Shown here: one piece after another, positions 44,289-56,168 of the stretch
Numbering within the stretch: the stretch's first letter is position 1
Layout of the letters: each line of letters starts with the position of its first letter
Origin: Trichosporon coremiiforme
Taxonomy: Eukaryota; Basidiomycota; Tremellomycetes; Trichosporonales; Trichosporonaceae
Assembly: GCA_039545355.1 (NCBI GenBank)
Contig: BCJJ01000008.1
Location: forward strand, 744,001-808,000
DNA length: 64,000 bases
Direction: 5' to 3'
Program-made: the position numbers and the translations under genes
The notes under the pieces: generated by a model
Told to the model about the DNA's origin: nothing
Database searches by the model: none
Seen by the model: the letters and a program-made list of their open reading frames with translations, nothing else

Positions 44289-47200
44289 ATGGCGTCCCTC
44301 TTCAGCGGTCCCCCTCCCACCCGCCCCCTCGTTCTGCACTCGCCTGCAGCTCGTGTCCACATCCTCGTCCCCGCCTCGCCCCTCTCCGCCTGGGTTGCCT
44401 CTGAGGTCGCTGCCCAGGAGTTCCACGACTCTCGCATCGCCGACGACGATGTTCCCGCCCCCGTCGATGAGGACGACGAGGACGCCGTGGCCGCCGAGCC
44501 CACCAACGAGCCCCAGGTCAAGCTCCTCGCTCGTTTCCTCTCGTTTGTTGCCGACAAGGTCGCTTCCGAGCCTTCCGATGAGCTCGTCCAGGTCCTTCTT
44601 GCGACCTACGAGCGCTTTAACGAGCTCTTCCTGAGCTCCGAGAACGTTCTCTCGCTCGTTCAGGACTACCAGCCCGAGGTCCGCGCTGAGGTCCTGACTG
44701 CCTACTTCAAGGCTTTTGCGGCTCTCCGCAAGGCTCTCGGCGACTCTGCCGTCAAGATTGCCCACCCCGCTGCCCTCCTCGAGGCTGCCAAGCAGGGTGA
44801 GGCCGAGCTTTACGCCCTTTTCGGTGGACAGGGTGTCAACGAGGTGAGTCACAGAAGATTTCATGATTTTGGGGAACTCGGCTAACTTTTACAGACCTAC
44901 TTCGATGAGCTCCAGTCGCTCTTCAACGTCTACCGCCCCTTCGTCGAGGAGTACCTCGAGAAGCTCACCGAGCAGGTCCTCGTCCCGCTCGCCCAGAAGG
45001 CCGACGCCGACGGATTCCCCTACTACTCGCAGGGTCTTGACCTTATCGGCTGGCTCCGCGGCACTGCTGCCCGCCCCACCACCGAATACCTCGCCTCGAT
45101 CCCCCTGTCGCTCCCTCTGATCGGCACCACCCAGCTCACCCAGTACTGGATCGCCGGTAAGGTGGCTGACGTTAACCCCGGAGAGCTCCGTTCGCTCTTC
45201 GGTGGTGCTACCGGTCACTCGCAGGGTCTCGTCTCGGCCATTGCCGTCGCTGCCTCCGACTCGTGGGCTTCGCTCGAGGCCAACATTGCCAAGGCCGTCC
45301 GCCTTCTGTTCTTCATTGGTCTCCGTGGTCAGGAGGCCTTCCCCATTGTTGCCATTGAGCCCGAGATCATTGCCGACACCACTGCCAACAACGAGGGCAC
45401 CCCCACGCCCATGCTCGCCGTTAACGGCTTGAGCCGCAAGGCCCTCGAGGGCCACATCGAGAAGGTCAACGCCTTCCTTCCCGAGAACGCCAAGGTTGGC
45501 ATCTCGCTCTTCAACGCCGCGACCATGTTCATTGTTACTGGTCCCCCCAAGTCGCTCTACGGTCTCGCTACCGCACTCCGCAAGGTCATGGCCCCCGCTG
45601 GTCTCGACCAGGGCCGTATCCCCTTCTCGAAGCGCAAGGCTGTTTTCAACATCCGCTTCCTGCCCATCAACGTCCCTTACCACTCGGACTACCTCCAGGG
45701 CTGCACTGAGCGTCTTCTGAAGAACGACTTCTCGGACGACTGGTCCGCCTCTGAGCTCGCGATCCCCGTTTACAACACTGAGGACGGTGAGTCAATTCTG
45801 GGCGTACGACCCACTTTCGAAAATTAACCGAGATTGCTTCCGCTAACGTTATCTCAGGCTCTGACATGCGCAAGACTGCCGGCTCTATTGCCGAGAGCGC
45901 TCTTGACCAGATCTTCACCAAGCACATCCACTGGGCCAAGGCTTGTGACTTCCCGTCGACTGCTACGCACGCCGTCGACTTCGGCCCCGGAGGCAACTCT
46001 GGTGTTGGATTCCTCGTCTCCCGTGTCACTGAGGGCCGCGGCGTTCGCACTATCGTTGTTGGCGAGAAGGGCGCCGCCGCTGCCGAGTTCTTCGATGCCA
46101 ACAAGGTTCGCTCCGAGCCTGCTTGGCAGCGCGAGTACCACCCCCGTCTTGTGAAGACTCTTGACGGCAAGATCAACATTGACACTCCCTTCTCGCGTCT
46201 TCTCGGCAAGCCCCCCATCATGGTTCCGGGTATGACCCCTACCACCGTTGGTGCCAACCTCGTTTCGGCTACCCTCAACGCTGGTTACCACATCGAGCTT
46301 GCTGGTGGCGGTCACTTCGCCCCCTTCATTCTCCGTGCCAAGGTTGACGAGCTCATGCGCCGCAACAAGGCTGGTCTCGGTATCACTGTGAACGCGCTGT
46401 ACATCAACCAGCCCCAGTTCACCTTCCAGTACCCCCTCCTCCAGGACATGCGCCGCGAGGGTCTCCCCATTGAGGGCTTCTGTATCGCTGCTGGTATCCC
46501 CAGCTCGGACAAGGCTACCGAGATCATCACCAACATCAAGAACGCCGGCCTGAAGCACATTGCCTTCAAGCCCGGATCCACTGAGGGTATCCGTCAGGTT
46601 GTTAACATTGCCCGTGCCAACCCCGACTTCCCCATCATCCTCCAGTGGACTGGTGGTCGTGCCGGTGGTCACCACTCGGCTGAGGACTTCCACCAGCCTA
46701 TTATCTCCACCTACTCGTCGATCCGCAAGTGCCCCAACATCTCGCTCATTGCTGGATCCGGTTTCGGTGGTGCCGAGGACGTCTGGCCCTACATCTGTGG
46801 TGACTGGTCCACCAAGTTCGGTCTGCAGCCCATGCCCTTCGACGGTGTCCTCTACGGTTCGCGTGTCATGGTCGCCAAGGAGGCCGACACCGCGCCCCAG
46901 GTCAAGAAGCTCATCGTCGAGGCCCCTGGTGTCGACGACTCTGAGTGGGAAGGCACCTACGACAAGCCTACTGGTGGTATCCTCACCGTCCGCTCCGAGC
47001 TCGGTGAGCCCATCCACAAGATTGCTACTCGTGGTGTTAAGCTTTGGCGCGAGTTCGACGACACCGTCTTCAACCTGCCCCGTAACAAGCGCAAGGCTTG
47101 GCTCGAGAGCAAGAAGGACTACGTCATTGAACGCCTCAACGCCGACTTCAACAAGCCCTGGTTCCCCATGAAGAAGGGTGATGTTGCCGTTGACGACCTT

Positions 47201-50200
47201 GCCAAGATGACCTACGAGGAGGTCACCCGCCGCATGATCCAGCTCATGTACGTTGCGTCTGACAAGCGCTGGGTCGACATCTCGCTCCGCAACCTCACTG
47301 GTGACTGGCTCCGCCGTGTCGAGGAGCGCTTCGCTGGAGTTGACGGTATTCGCACCAAGGAGTCCCTCATCCAGAGCTTCTCTGCTCTTGACGACCCCGT
47401 CCCCACTGTTGACGCCTTCTTCAACCACTACACCAAGGGTAAAGAGCAGCTCATCGGTGCCGAGGACAAGGCCTACTTCCTCTCCATCGCCGGCCGCCCC
47501 TTCCAGAAGCCCGTTCCCTTCATCCCCGTCTTCGATGACAACTTCGAGTTCTGGTTCAAGAAGGATTCGCTCTGGGTTGCTGAGGACATCGAGGCTGTCT
47601 TCGACAAGGACGCCCAGCGTGTCTGTATCCTTCAGGGCCCCATGGCCGTCAAGCACTCCAAGGTCGTTGACGAGCCCATTGCCGACCTCCTCGGCAACAT
47701 TGAGGGCCTCCTCACCAAGTACATCCTCGAGCGTTACTACGACAACGATGAGTCCAAGGTCCCCACCCTTGACTACATCGGTGCCCGCCCCAGCCAGGCT
47801 CACACCATGTACGCCCAGGAGTCGGTCGAGGGTGGCGCTCGCTACCTCTCGCTCACCGACAAGCTCCCCCGCGTTGAGGACTGGCTCCAGCGCATCGCTG
47901 GCCCCAAGCTCTCGTGGCTCCGCGCTGCCCTCACCACCCCCAACGTCGTCCAGGGCAAGAAGTACGCGACCAACCCCTTCCGTCGCATCTTCGCTCCCCG
48001 CAAGAACCAGACCGTTCGCATCACCCCTGCTGAGGGTGAGCCCGAGAAGGTCGAGGTCTTCGGTGCCATTCGCTCCGCCGGCAACTCGCCCAAGGACTTC
48101 AAGGCCGTTGAGCTCTCGTTCGACCGCAAGACCCGCGTCATCACGATGCAGCTCAACGAGGAGCGCCTTGGCTCGTCGGTTCCCCTCACCTTCACCTTCG
48201 AGTACAAGCCCGAGCAGGGCTATGCTCCCATCCACGAGGTCATGGAGGGCCGCAACAAGGCCATCAAGGACTTCTACTGGCGTCTCTGGTTCGGTGACAA
48301 CGAGAAGCTCCCCAGCCTCCCGCTTGACAACACCTTCACTTGCGGTGCCACCACTGTCGACCCCGCCACCATCCAGCGCTTCTGTGACGTTGTTGGCAAC
48401 CAGGGTGAGAAGTTCAAGGCTGCTCGCAACAACGAGATCCTCGCTCCCATGGACTACGCCATTGTCCTTGGCTGGCAGTCGATCATGAAGACCATCTTCC
48501 CCGACGCCATCGACGGTGACCTGATCAACCTCGTCCACCTCTCGAACGGCTTCCGCTTCATCGAGGGCGTCGCGCCCCTCAAGGCCGGCGACGTCTGCAC
48601 CACCGAGGCTCGCGTCACCTCTGTCACCAACTCTGACAGCGGCAAGACTGTCAAGGTCAAGGGCTACGTTCTCCGTGACGGCGAGGCCGTCATCGAGGTC
48701 AACTCTGCCTTCCTCTACCGTGGCAAGTTCACCGACTACGAGAACACCTTTGAGACCATCGAGGAGCCCGACTACGTCGTCAAGCTCGACAAGCCTACCT
48801 CGGTCGGCGTTCTCCAGTCCAAGCCCTGGTTCGAGTGGGACGACGACTCGGTTCCTCTTGACATTGGCACCGAGCTCACCTTCAAGGTCAAGACCAAGTA
48901 CACCTTCAAGGACAAGTCGACCTACCAGGCTGTCAAGGTCACCGGCGCTGCGTTCATCCGTAGCCAGACCAAGCAGCTCGTCCAGGTCGCCACCGTCGAC
49001 TACGAGGCTCACAACTCCAAGGGCAACCCCGTTGTCGAGTACCTCAAGCGTCACGGCAAGGCCGTCGGTCTCCCCGTCGCCCTCGAGTCGGGTGGCTACT
49101 CGCTCATCACCGACCCCTCGACCGCGACTTACCGCACCCCGGCCTCGAACGAGAACTACTCTAAGATCTCGGGTGACTTCAACCCCATCCACATCAACCC
49201 GTACTTCTCGGACTTTGCCAACCTCCCTGGCACCATCACCCACGGCATGTGGTCTTCGGCCGCTACCCGCAAGTACGTCGAGTCTGTTGCTGCGGACAAC
49301 CACCCCGAGCGCGTTCTCTCGTACGACGTCAACTTCGTCGGCATGGTTCTCCCTGGCGACGAGATCAACGTCAAGCTTACCCACACCGCTATGCGTGACG
49401 GTAAGAAGGTGATCAAGGTTGAGGCCTTCAACCAGGACGGCCAGAAGGTCATCGACGGTCAGACCGAGGTCCTCCAGCCCCCTACCACCTATGTCTTCAC
49501 CGGACAGGGTTCGCAGGAGGTTGGCATGGGCATGGAGCTCTACAACAACTCCGAGGTCGCTCGCGCCGTCTGGGACGCTGCCGACGCGCACCTTACCTCC
49601 ACCTACGGCTTCTCCATCATTGACATTGTCAAGAACAACCCCAAGGAGCTCACCATCCACTTCGGTGGTGTCAAGGGCCAGGCCATCCGCCAGCGCTACA
49701 TGGAGCTCACCTACGACTCGATCGACGAGAACGGTCAGGTCAAGACCCAGCCCCTCTTCGGCGACATTGACCTCTACACCACGAGCTACACCTTCTCGCA
49801 CCCCCAGGGTCTTCTGTTCGCTACCCAGTACACTCAGATCGCCCTCGTCGTTACCGAGAAGGCCGCGTTCGACGACATGAAGGCCAAGGGCCTCATCGAC
49901 CAGAACGCTCCCTTCGCCGGTCACTCGCTCGGAGAGTACTCTGCTCTTGCGTCGATCGCCGACGTTCTCCCGATCTCGGCCCTTTCCGACGTCGTGTTCT
50001 TCCGTGGTATCACCATGCAGCGCGCTGTCAAGCGTGACGCCGAGGGCAAGTCTCAGTACGCCATGATGGCTGTCAACCCCTCGCGTGTTGGCAAGTCGTT
50101 CTCTGAGCCGGCTCTCCGTGAGATCGTTGACCAGATCTCGAAGCAGAAGGAGGTTCTGCTCCAGATCGTCAACCTCAACGTTGCCGACCAGCAGTACGTC

Positions 50201-51979
50201 ACTGCCGGTGAGCTCCGTGGTCTCGCCACCCTCACCAACGTCCTCAACATGCTCAAGCACCAGAAGATCGACCTCGAGAAGCTCTCCAAGACCATGTCTG
50301 TTGAGCAGCTCAAGGAGCACCTCACTGAGATCATTGACGGCTGCTGGGACATGATGGAGGAGAAGAAGAAGAAGGACGGCGGCCAGGTCAACCTGGAGCG
50401 CGGCTACGCCACCATCCCCCTTCCTGGTATCGACGTTCCTTTCCACTCGCGCTACCTCTGGCCCGGAGTTCTGTCGTTCCGCAACTACCTCATCAAGAAG
50501 ATCGACCCCGAGCACCTCAACCCCGACCGTCTCGTCGACAAGTACATCCCCAACCTTATCGCCGAGCCCTTCGAGGTCACCAAGGAGTACGTCCAGAAGA
50601 TCTACGACGAGACCAACTCGCCTCGCATGGAGTCTGTCCTCAAGGGCTGGGAGTCCGAGTCCTGGGCTTCGCCCCAGAACCGCCAGCGCCTTGCGTACAA
50701 CATCCTGACCGAGTGTCTCGCCTACCAGTTCGCCTCCCCGGTTCGCTGGATCGAGACCCAGGACGTTCTCTTCCAGAAGTCCAAGTTCGAGCGCTTCATC
50801 GAGGTCGGCCCCGGCCCCGTCCTCTCGGGCATGGCAACCCGTACCCTCAAGGCGAAGTACGAGGCCCAGGACGGCGCCCGCTCCATCAAGCGCGCCATCC
50901 TCTGCCACGCCAAGAACCAGAAGGAGGTCTACTACGCCTTTGAGGACGAGGCCGCCGAGGAGGCTCCTGCCGCCGGTGGTGACGAGGCCCCCAAGGAGGC
51001 TGCTCCCGCTCCCACTGCCGCCCCCGTCGCCGCCCCCGTTGCTGCTCCCGCTGCTTCTGCCGGCCCCGCCCAGGCTGTCGAGGACGCGCCTCCCAAGGCC
51101 GTCGACACTGTCCGTGTCATCGTCGCCCAGAAGCTCAAGAAGCAGGCCGGCGACATTCCTCTCTCCAAGTCGCTCAAGGAGCTCTCTGGCGGCAAGTCGA
51201 CTCTGCAGAACGAGATCCTCGGTGACCTGCAGACCGAGTTCGCCTCTGCTCCGGAGAAGGGAGAGGACCTCCCTCTCGACGAGCTTGGTGCCGCCCTCTC
51301 TGTCGGCTACGGCAACCTCGGCAAGCACTCGATGGGTCTCACCAACCGCATGATCGCTTCCAAGTTCCCTGGTGGCTTCAACATCTCGGCCGCGCGCAAC
51401 CACCTCAACAAGACCTGGGGTCTTGGTCCTCAGCGCTCGGACGCCGCGCTCTTCTTCGGTATCCTCAACGAGCCGCCTAAGCGTCTCGGCTCCGAGGCCG
51501 AGGCCAAGGCGTTCCTCGACTCGATCGCTCAGTCGTACGCCTCGTACTCTGGCATCACCCTGTCCACCGGCGGCGGCGCCGCGGGTGGTGGCGGCGGTGG
51601 CGGCGGTGCCGTCATGAACTCGGAGGAGTTCGACAAGTTCGTCGCCAAGCAGGCCGAGCACGTCGAGCGCGAGATCGAGCTGCTCCACCGCTACCTCGAC
51701 CGCGACGGCCGTGCCGGCGAGAAGAAGGCCGAGAACCACAAGGCCGAGGCCGAGGCGCTCCAGGCCAAGCTCGACGCCATCAAGCTCGAGCACGGCGACG
51801 CCTACATTGACGGCATTGCCCCCGTCTTCTCCCCGCTCAAGGCGCGCACCTTCGACTCGTCCTGGAACTGGGCCCGCCAGTCGTCGCTCCAGCTCTGGTA
51901 CGACATCATCCACGGCCGTCTCGACCCGAGCACCATCTTCGAGTCCGAGCCGAGGTACCGCCCCACCGAGCGCTCTTAA
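44289..51979 (+). CDS. FAS1: fatty acid synthase subunit, AT-ER-DH-MPT-ACP-KR(N) (beta-like, extended)
   Basis: Three exons (44289-44843, 44895-45786, 45858-51979) give 2522 residues, about 470 more than yeast Fas1. Acetyltransferase: GATGHSQGLVSAIAVA, active Ser about 294. Enoyl reductase with FMN barrel begins near residue 600 (KPPIMVPGMTPTTVGANL). Dehydratase: SGDFNPIHINPYFS, His about 1594. Malonyl/palmitoyl transferase: FAGHSLGEYSALAS, Ser about 1839. The chain continues into an Ala/Pro linker, a single acyl carrier domain (GGKSTLQNEILGDL, phosphopantetheine Ser about 2263), and a region normally found in the alpha chain (GLTNRMIASKFPGGFNIS, FDSSWNWARQSSLQLWYDII) up to the C-terminus. 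The MPT fold is therefore complete in one chain, and ACP sits on the beta-like chain. Codon use is extremely biased. Start chosen at MASLFSGPPP. Confidence 0.96.
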
Positions 51980-52030
51980 ATGGCGAGTTGCTTGCAACGA
52001 GCCATCGTACCTGTACTTTAGTACAGGTGC
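51980..52030 (+). promoter_or_regulatory. two adjacent 3' UTR hairpins after the FAS beta-like stop
   Basis: Immediately after the stop are a near-perfect inverted repeat GGCGAGTTGC-TT-GCAACGAGCC (51982-52003) and a perfect 8-bp one ACCTGTAC-TTTA-GTACAGGT (52009-52028). An A/T-rich stretch (AAAAATATAGAATAAG) follows, which may be the polyadenylation signal. A role in mRNA 3'-end formation or stability is inferred. Confidence 0.6.
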
Positions 52031-52054
52031 AGACATAAAAATATAGAATAAGTC

Positions 52055-52077
52055 TGTGTGTGTGTGTGTGTGTGTGT
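52055..52077. repeat. TG dinucleotide microsatellite
   Basis: About eleven TG units downstream of the FAS hairpins; likely polymorphic in length. Confidence 0.9.
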
Positions 52078-52405
52078 CGAGAGAGGTTTCCAATTCCGTT
52101 TTTTTTATCCTATCTACTACATAGAAAAGTGTTTCGTTTTAAACAAAGGGCTCCCTCTTCCTCAATTATCCAATCGCATAATGGGGGCCCAAAAATGCAT
52201 CGGGTATAAGACTACTTGAGCTTGCTGCACTGGATTTAATATTGGCATTGACCTTCTTTAATATCGAGATGTGAACTGACTGTCAGTTGCCGAGGACTTG
52301 ACTTGGGCTTGACTTGGAATCAAGTGGGAGCGGGTTGACTGGCTTGCTGGCTACTGACGACTGAGGACTGGGACGCTGGAGTGTACGTGGTGCCAAGGAC
52401 GCCGT

Positions 52406-52539
52406 GGGAGACCTTCGATCTAGCGAAGACAGTTGCCAACACGTACTCTTCATCGACGAGATGGGGTATCCGGGCTCGCGAGGGAGACCTTGAAACTGGC
52501 AAGAGCAGTCGTCAAGCCATACTCTTCATCGACGAGATG
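52406..52539. repeat. two diverged 58-bp direct repeats
   Basis: Copies at 52406-52463 and 52482-52539 share GGGAGACCTT at one end and the exact 19-mer ACTCTTCATCGACGAGATG at the other, with diverged middles of equal length. On the minus strand each encodes HLVDEEY in different frames relative to each other (offset 76 bp). They lie in an otherwise gene-free interval. Confidence 0.7.
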
Positions 52540-53050
52540 AGCCCGGCGGGACATATTTGAAGAAATCTCTCCAGTAGTGAGAGGAAGCCAACCGAGGTTC
52601 TTTATGGACATTCTTCATGGAGGTGGAAACCCCGCGCAGAGCCTGGAGCCCAGGGGGTGGGGGGGAGTGAGGCGTCGAACTTCTACTGGGCCCAGATGTG
52701 GGTTCGGGTTCGCGAAGTCGTGAAACCTCTGTATCGCTGGCTTCGATGATCCAGCCATGAGGCGGAATGTAGAGACACGATCAGGAGGCGGTAAGGCTCA
52801 TCCCTTTCACCTCCAGATGGACAAGGTTAGCAACACACACCCAGTTTTGTATAGCAATGCACAGTTTAGTTGCAGTGAGCGTCCGCGCGTCGATAATGCG
52901 AATAATGCCAAGGTTGAACTTCATAGATCCACTGTTAATCTTCTTACATCGTCCCTCTCCCCTCTCCCTAGAGATGCTGGTACAGTCGAGACACAAAACG
53001 GTGACCCTACAGCTCCGAGCGGAGCTCCTAGGGCCCTCGGCTCGCGCCGC

Positions 53051-54248
53051 TTACTGGCCCTCGCAGTGCGACTTGTAAGCCGACTCGTCCATGAGCGAGA
53101 GGAACTGCGAGTTCTCGTCGGTCTGGATCTTGGCGAGCCAGCCGTCCTTCTCGGGCGACTTGTTCAGGAGCGACGGCTGGTCACCGAGAGCCTCGTTGAT
53201 CTCGACAATCTTGCCCGACAGCGGGGCGTAGATGTCCGAAGCGGCCTTGACCGACTCGACGGCGCCGATGGCCTCTGCGGCTGTTAGCGACCGAACAGCG
53301 AATGAAACGAGCTGTGAGGAGCGGGGTTTGGAAAAGCGTGGACTGTACGCAGCGCGGACAGGGCAGCCGTGTCACCCCAAGTAGGCAGAACATCCTTGCA
53401 GCGGAGTGTGCTCCTCGAAGACGACAAGCCTAGACCCAGCACGCACACAAGGCACCGCAGCCATGTTGATAAGCCGCTCGAACCACCGCATGAGTTCCGA
53501 TAAGGAACTTGTGCGGCGATCACGATATGATCGGTGCCGGTGCCAACTCTGGTACCCCTCGGAGCACAGCAGGTGACTGGCCCACCCGAATTTGGTCACC
53601 GAGCTTCCTCGGTGAGGACTCGTCACCAGTCTGATCGCCTACCGCCTCCCCTGCCTCCCGCTCAACGACCTGAACTTCTTCGCGGCAGCCCTCGAAACCG
53701 CTGGAGCAAGTACTCACCGCCAGTCTCGATCTCGGTGCCCTCAGTAGGGAGCTCGACGAAGACAACGTCGCCGAGGGCCTTCTGAGCGTAGTCGGTGATA
53801 CCGACGGTCGCGACCTTGGAGTCGGTGTCGTACGAGACCCACTCGTGGTCCTCAGTGTAGCGAACTGTATAAACCGAGCGAGTTCACCGTTGCAAGGTAG
53901 TCGCGGCGTTTATTCCGGTTGAAATGTATTAGCCGCCGGATGCGCCGGGAGGGTCGGAGAATAGCAGGGCCGCCGAATCGAGCGTGTCCGAAGCCGTTGG
54001 AACAACGCAAGACAGGGCCGTCAACAGCATGCTCAAAGAAGTGGATTACGCGAAGGTGATCCCAGACGTTGAGACAGACAGAAGCAGTCAAGGTGAGAAG
54101 CAGAGCCGATGTCAGTTCCGGTACCACAACACATCGAATGAGACGCACCAGAGTGGAAGCGGAGGCCGAGGGGGCGGGCGACGGGGGCCATGCGCGGGGC
54201 CATGCGGGTGGCAGCGACGGCGGGGCGGAAAGCACGGAGAGCGAGCAT
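53051..54248 (-). CDS. GCV3: glycine cleavage system H protein, mitochondrial
   Basis: Lipoyl carrier of the glycine decarboxylase complex in the mitochondrial matrix; it shuttles the aminomethyl group between P, T and L proteins. Three exons (54248-54149, 53864-53718, 53280-53051) give 158 residues. The presequence is [20 protein letters not shown], basic and without acids. The mature part begins [13 protein letters not shown], then [20 protein letters not shown], and the lipoylation site is Lys about 94 in [18 protein letters not shown]. It ends [12 protein letters not shown]. Introns are large for this genome: 284 nt and 437 nt. Exon phases agree. It is divergent from the UBX gene. Confidence 0.93.
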
Positions 54249-54900
54249 TGTGGTGCTGGGCGTTGAGGAGAGGTGGGCGTAGATTGTTGATGGGGAGAAA
54301 GAGGGGGAAGGAGAGGAAAGTTATGGACTCGTTGGGCCGGACTGTCGGTGGGAGCGTCTCGACTCCTGTGCTCTGTGTGGACAGCCGGTACGGTCCCCGG
54401 TAGGACGGTAGTGGTCGGTCGGTACTAGGTGACCCAAGTATCCAACACTAGGCTGGGGACCTATGACGTTTTGGAAATACGCCCGGGATCGTTGGAAAAA
54501 TCGCGTCACCGTACGGTCAACCTTCCAAATGCGAGTCTAAACAGACAAATAGGAAGCCGCCGAATACGCCTTAGTAGACGCTGATTACCGCTGACATCCA
54601 ACTTATCGAGGAGTCTTGGAGCAACCCCATTGGACACAGATCACCCCACTACCCGACTCAGTCTCCGATCACCACCTCCACTTTCCTCCCTCCGAGACGC
54701 GTGGAATGTGCGCGAGATATGCATGGCTTTGATGCCGCTCAGCAACGGGGGTCGCCACCGACCTCCGCATAGATAATGACGCGTTCGAGACGGTACGACG
54801 GTAGCGAGACCGACGCTGACGCTGATGCAGCTGTTGTTGTCTTCCTCGTAAGCTGCAACTTCCTCTTCACTCTACACTTCGCCACTCCCACTCAGACAAT
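54249..54900. promoter_or_regulatory. divergent promoter GCSH / UBX protein
   Basis: 652 bp between the two start codons. The short frames within it are not supported. Confidence 0.45.
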
Positions 54901-55965
54901 ATGAGCGAGCAGCAGTCTGTCGCTCCTCCCTCGCCCGCCGCTCCGGCAGCTTCCGCTCAGGCGAGCTCGCCGTCGGCTCAGACGGCCCAAGCTGCTCAGT
55001 CAGCACCGAGCCCGCAGCCGCAGGCGGGACCGAGCGACTCCTCAGCCGGAACACAGGTCTTCTCCGCGCCAACCGAGACGACAGGTCCCGGTTAGTGCTT
55101 CCATGGCCTGGTACCACAGGGCGCCGCTGACCAGACCGCAGAAGCCGTGCCCGACTCCTTCTTTGAGCCGACGCTGCAGGACGTGCAGGCGCACCACGCT
55201 TCGGTCGTGGCGAGGAGCAAGCGTCTGAACGAGGCCCCACTACTGACAGCGAAGCACCGTGATGCTGACGTTGCGGCGCGAGACGCGAAAAAGGCTGAGA
55301 AGTGGCCAAACGTGAGCCGTGTTGAGGCGTGTGATAGCTGACAGCAGGCGACAATCCGCATAAAGTTCTCGGACGGGACGCAGATTCAGAGCACTTTCCC
55401 TTCCTCTTCTGCGTGAGCTGACACGTCACGACGTTGTAGCTGACAGCAGTATCCAGCCGGTGTACGCGTTCGTGCGTGAGAGTCTTGGCGCCGACGTCCG
55501 CGAGAAGACCTTCACGCTGTACCAGCCTCCGAGGACGATGTTCCCTGAGAAGCCAGTGCCGCAGCCGCCGCAGAAGAAGCACATTAACCCGGCAATGAAG
55601 GCCCGCGTCATCGCACCGGCGAGCTATGGTCCGCAGCGGGGCCTCAGCACCCAGGGCGGAACGGGCGGGAACGAGAGCCTGTCTCAGCTGGGGCTCGTGC
55701 CTCAGAGCGTGCTACTCGTCAAGTGGGATGATGTGGACATGAACGGTACGTTGGTTCAGCTGGCTGAGGGTATTGGAGCTGACATGCAGCGTCGAGCTAC
55801 GCCGCGCCGCTGAATGAGGACCTCAAGGCGAGGATGAAGCCCCTCCCTGCACCCGTCACGAAGGAGGCCGAGCCGGCCAAGGGAGATCCGATCAAGCAGA
55901 TGCAGACGGGGGAGAAGAAGATGCCCAAGTGGCTCCAGAAAGGGTTGATGAAGAAAAAGACGTGA
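54901..55965 (+). CDS. UBX-domain protein, TUG/ASPL (UBX4)-like
   Basis: Probable Cdc48/p97 cofactor. Five exons joined by introns of about 36-60 nt. An Ala/Ser/Pro/Gln-rich N-terminus is followed by DSFFEPTLQDVQAHHASVVA and LLTAKHRDADVAARDAKKAE, similar to the segment preceding the UBX domain in ASPL/TUG. The UBX domain starts ATIRIKFSDGTQIQSTF and continues IQPVYAFVRESLGADVREKT, LYQPPRTMFPEK, and after a Gly/Ser insert SLSQLGLVPQSVLLVKWD. The insert of about 45 residues within the domain is unusual. The C-terminus PKWLQKGLMKKKT matches the PKWLK tail of TUG. The N-terminal ubiquitin-like TUG domain is absent. Neighbouring introns all end in GCTGACAGCAG-like acceptors. Confidence 0.8.
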
Positions 55966-56168
55966 GCGGGCGAGCAGACAAGCGAAGCAAGGCGTGCCCT
56001 GCCTTGATCCGAAGCGGAGCATGCGCGCAAGTCGCTCAGAATCTTGGCTCGTCCTCCTCACGCCTCCGCCATCGTCAGCACTCGCAGACCGGGTGCTGCC
56101 AATGTGGGCCGGACCCATGTGCAGGTAGCAGTATAGACATGAATGTATACATAGAGTCCCAAAGGGCA

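Larger units (their letters stand above)
51980..53050. other. convergent intergenic region FAS / GCSH
   Basis: 1.07 kb holding the FAS 3' flank, a TG microsatellite, the 58-bp direct repeats and AT-rich stretches (52100-52270). No supported gene. Confidence 0.5.

Noticed and set aside
45854..52093. 2079-codon minus-strand ORF
   Set aside because: Antisense to the FAS AT-to-KR gene; same bias explanation.
53283..53717. Short ORFs within the second H-protein intron
   Set aside because: No start context, composition or homology; they sit between coding exons that join in frame.
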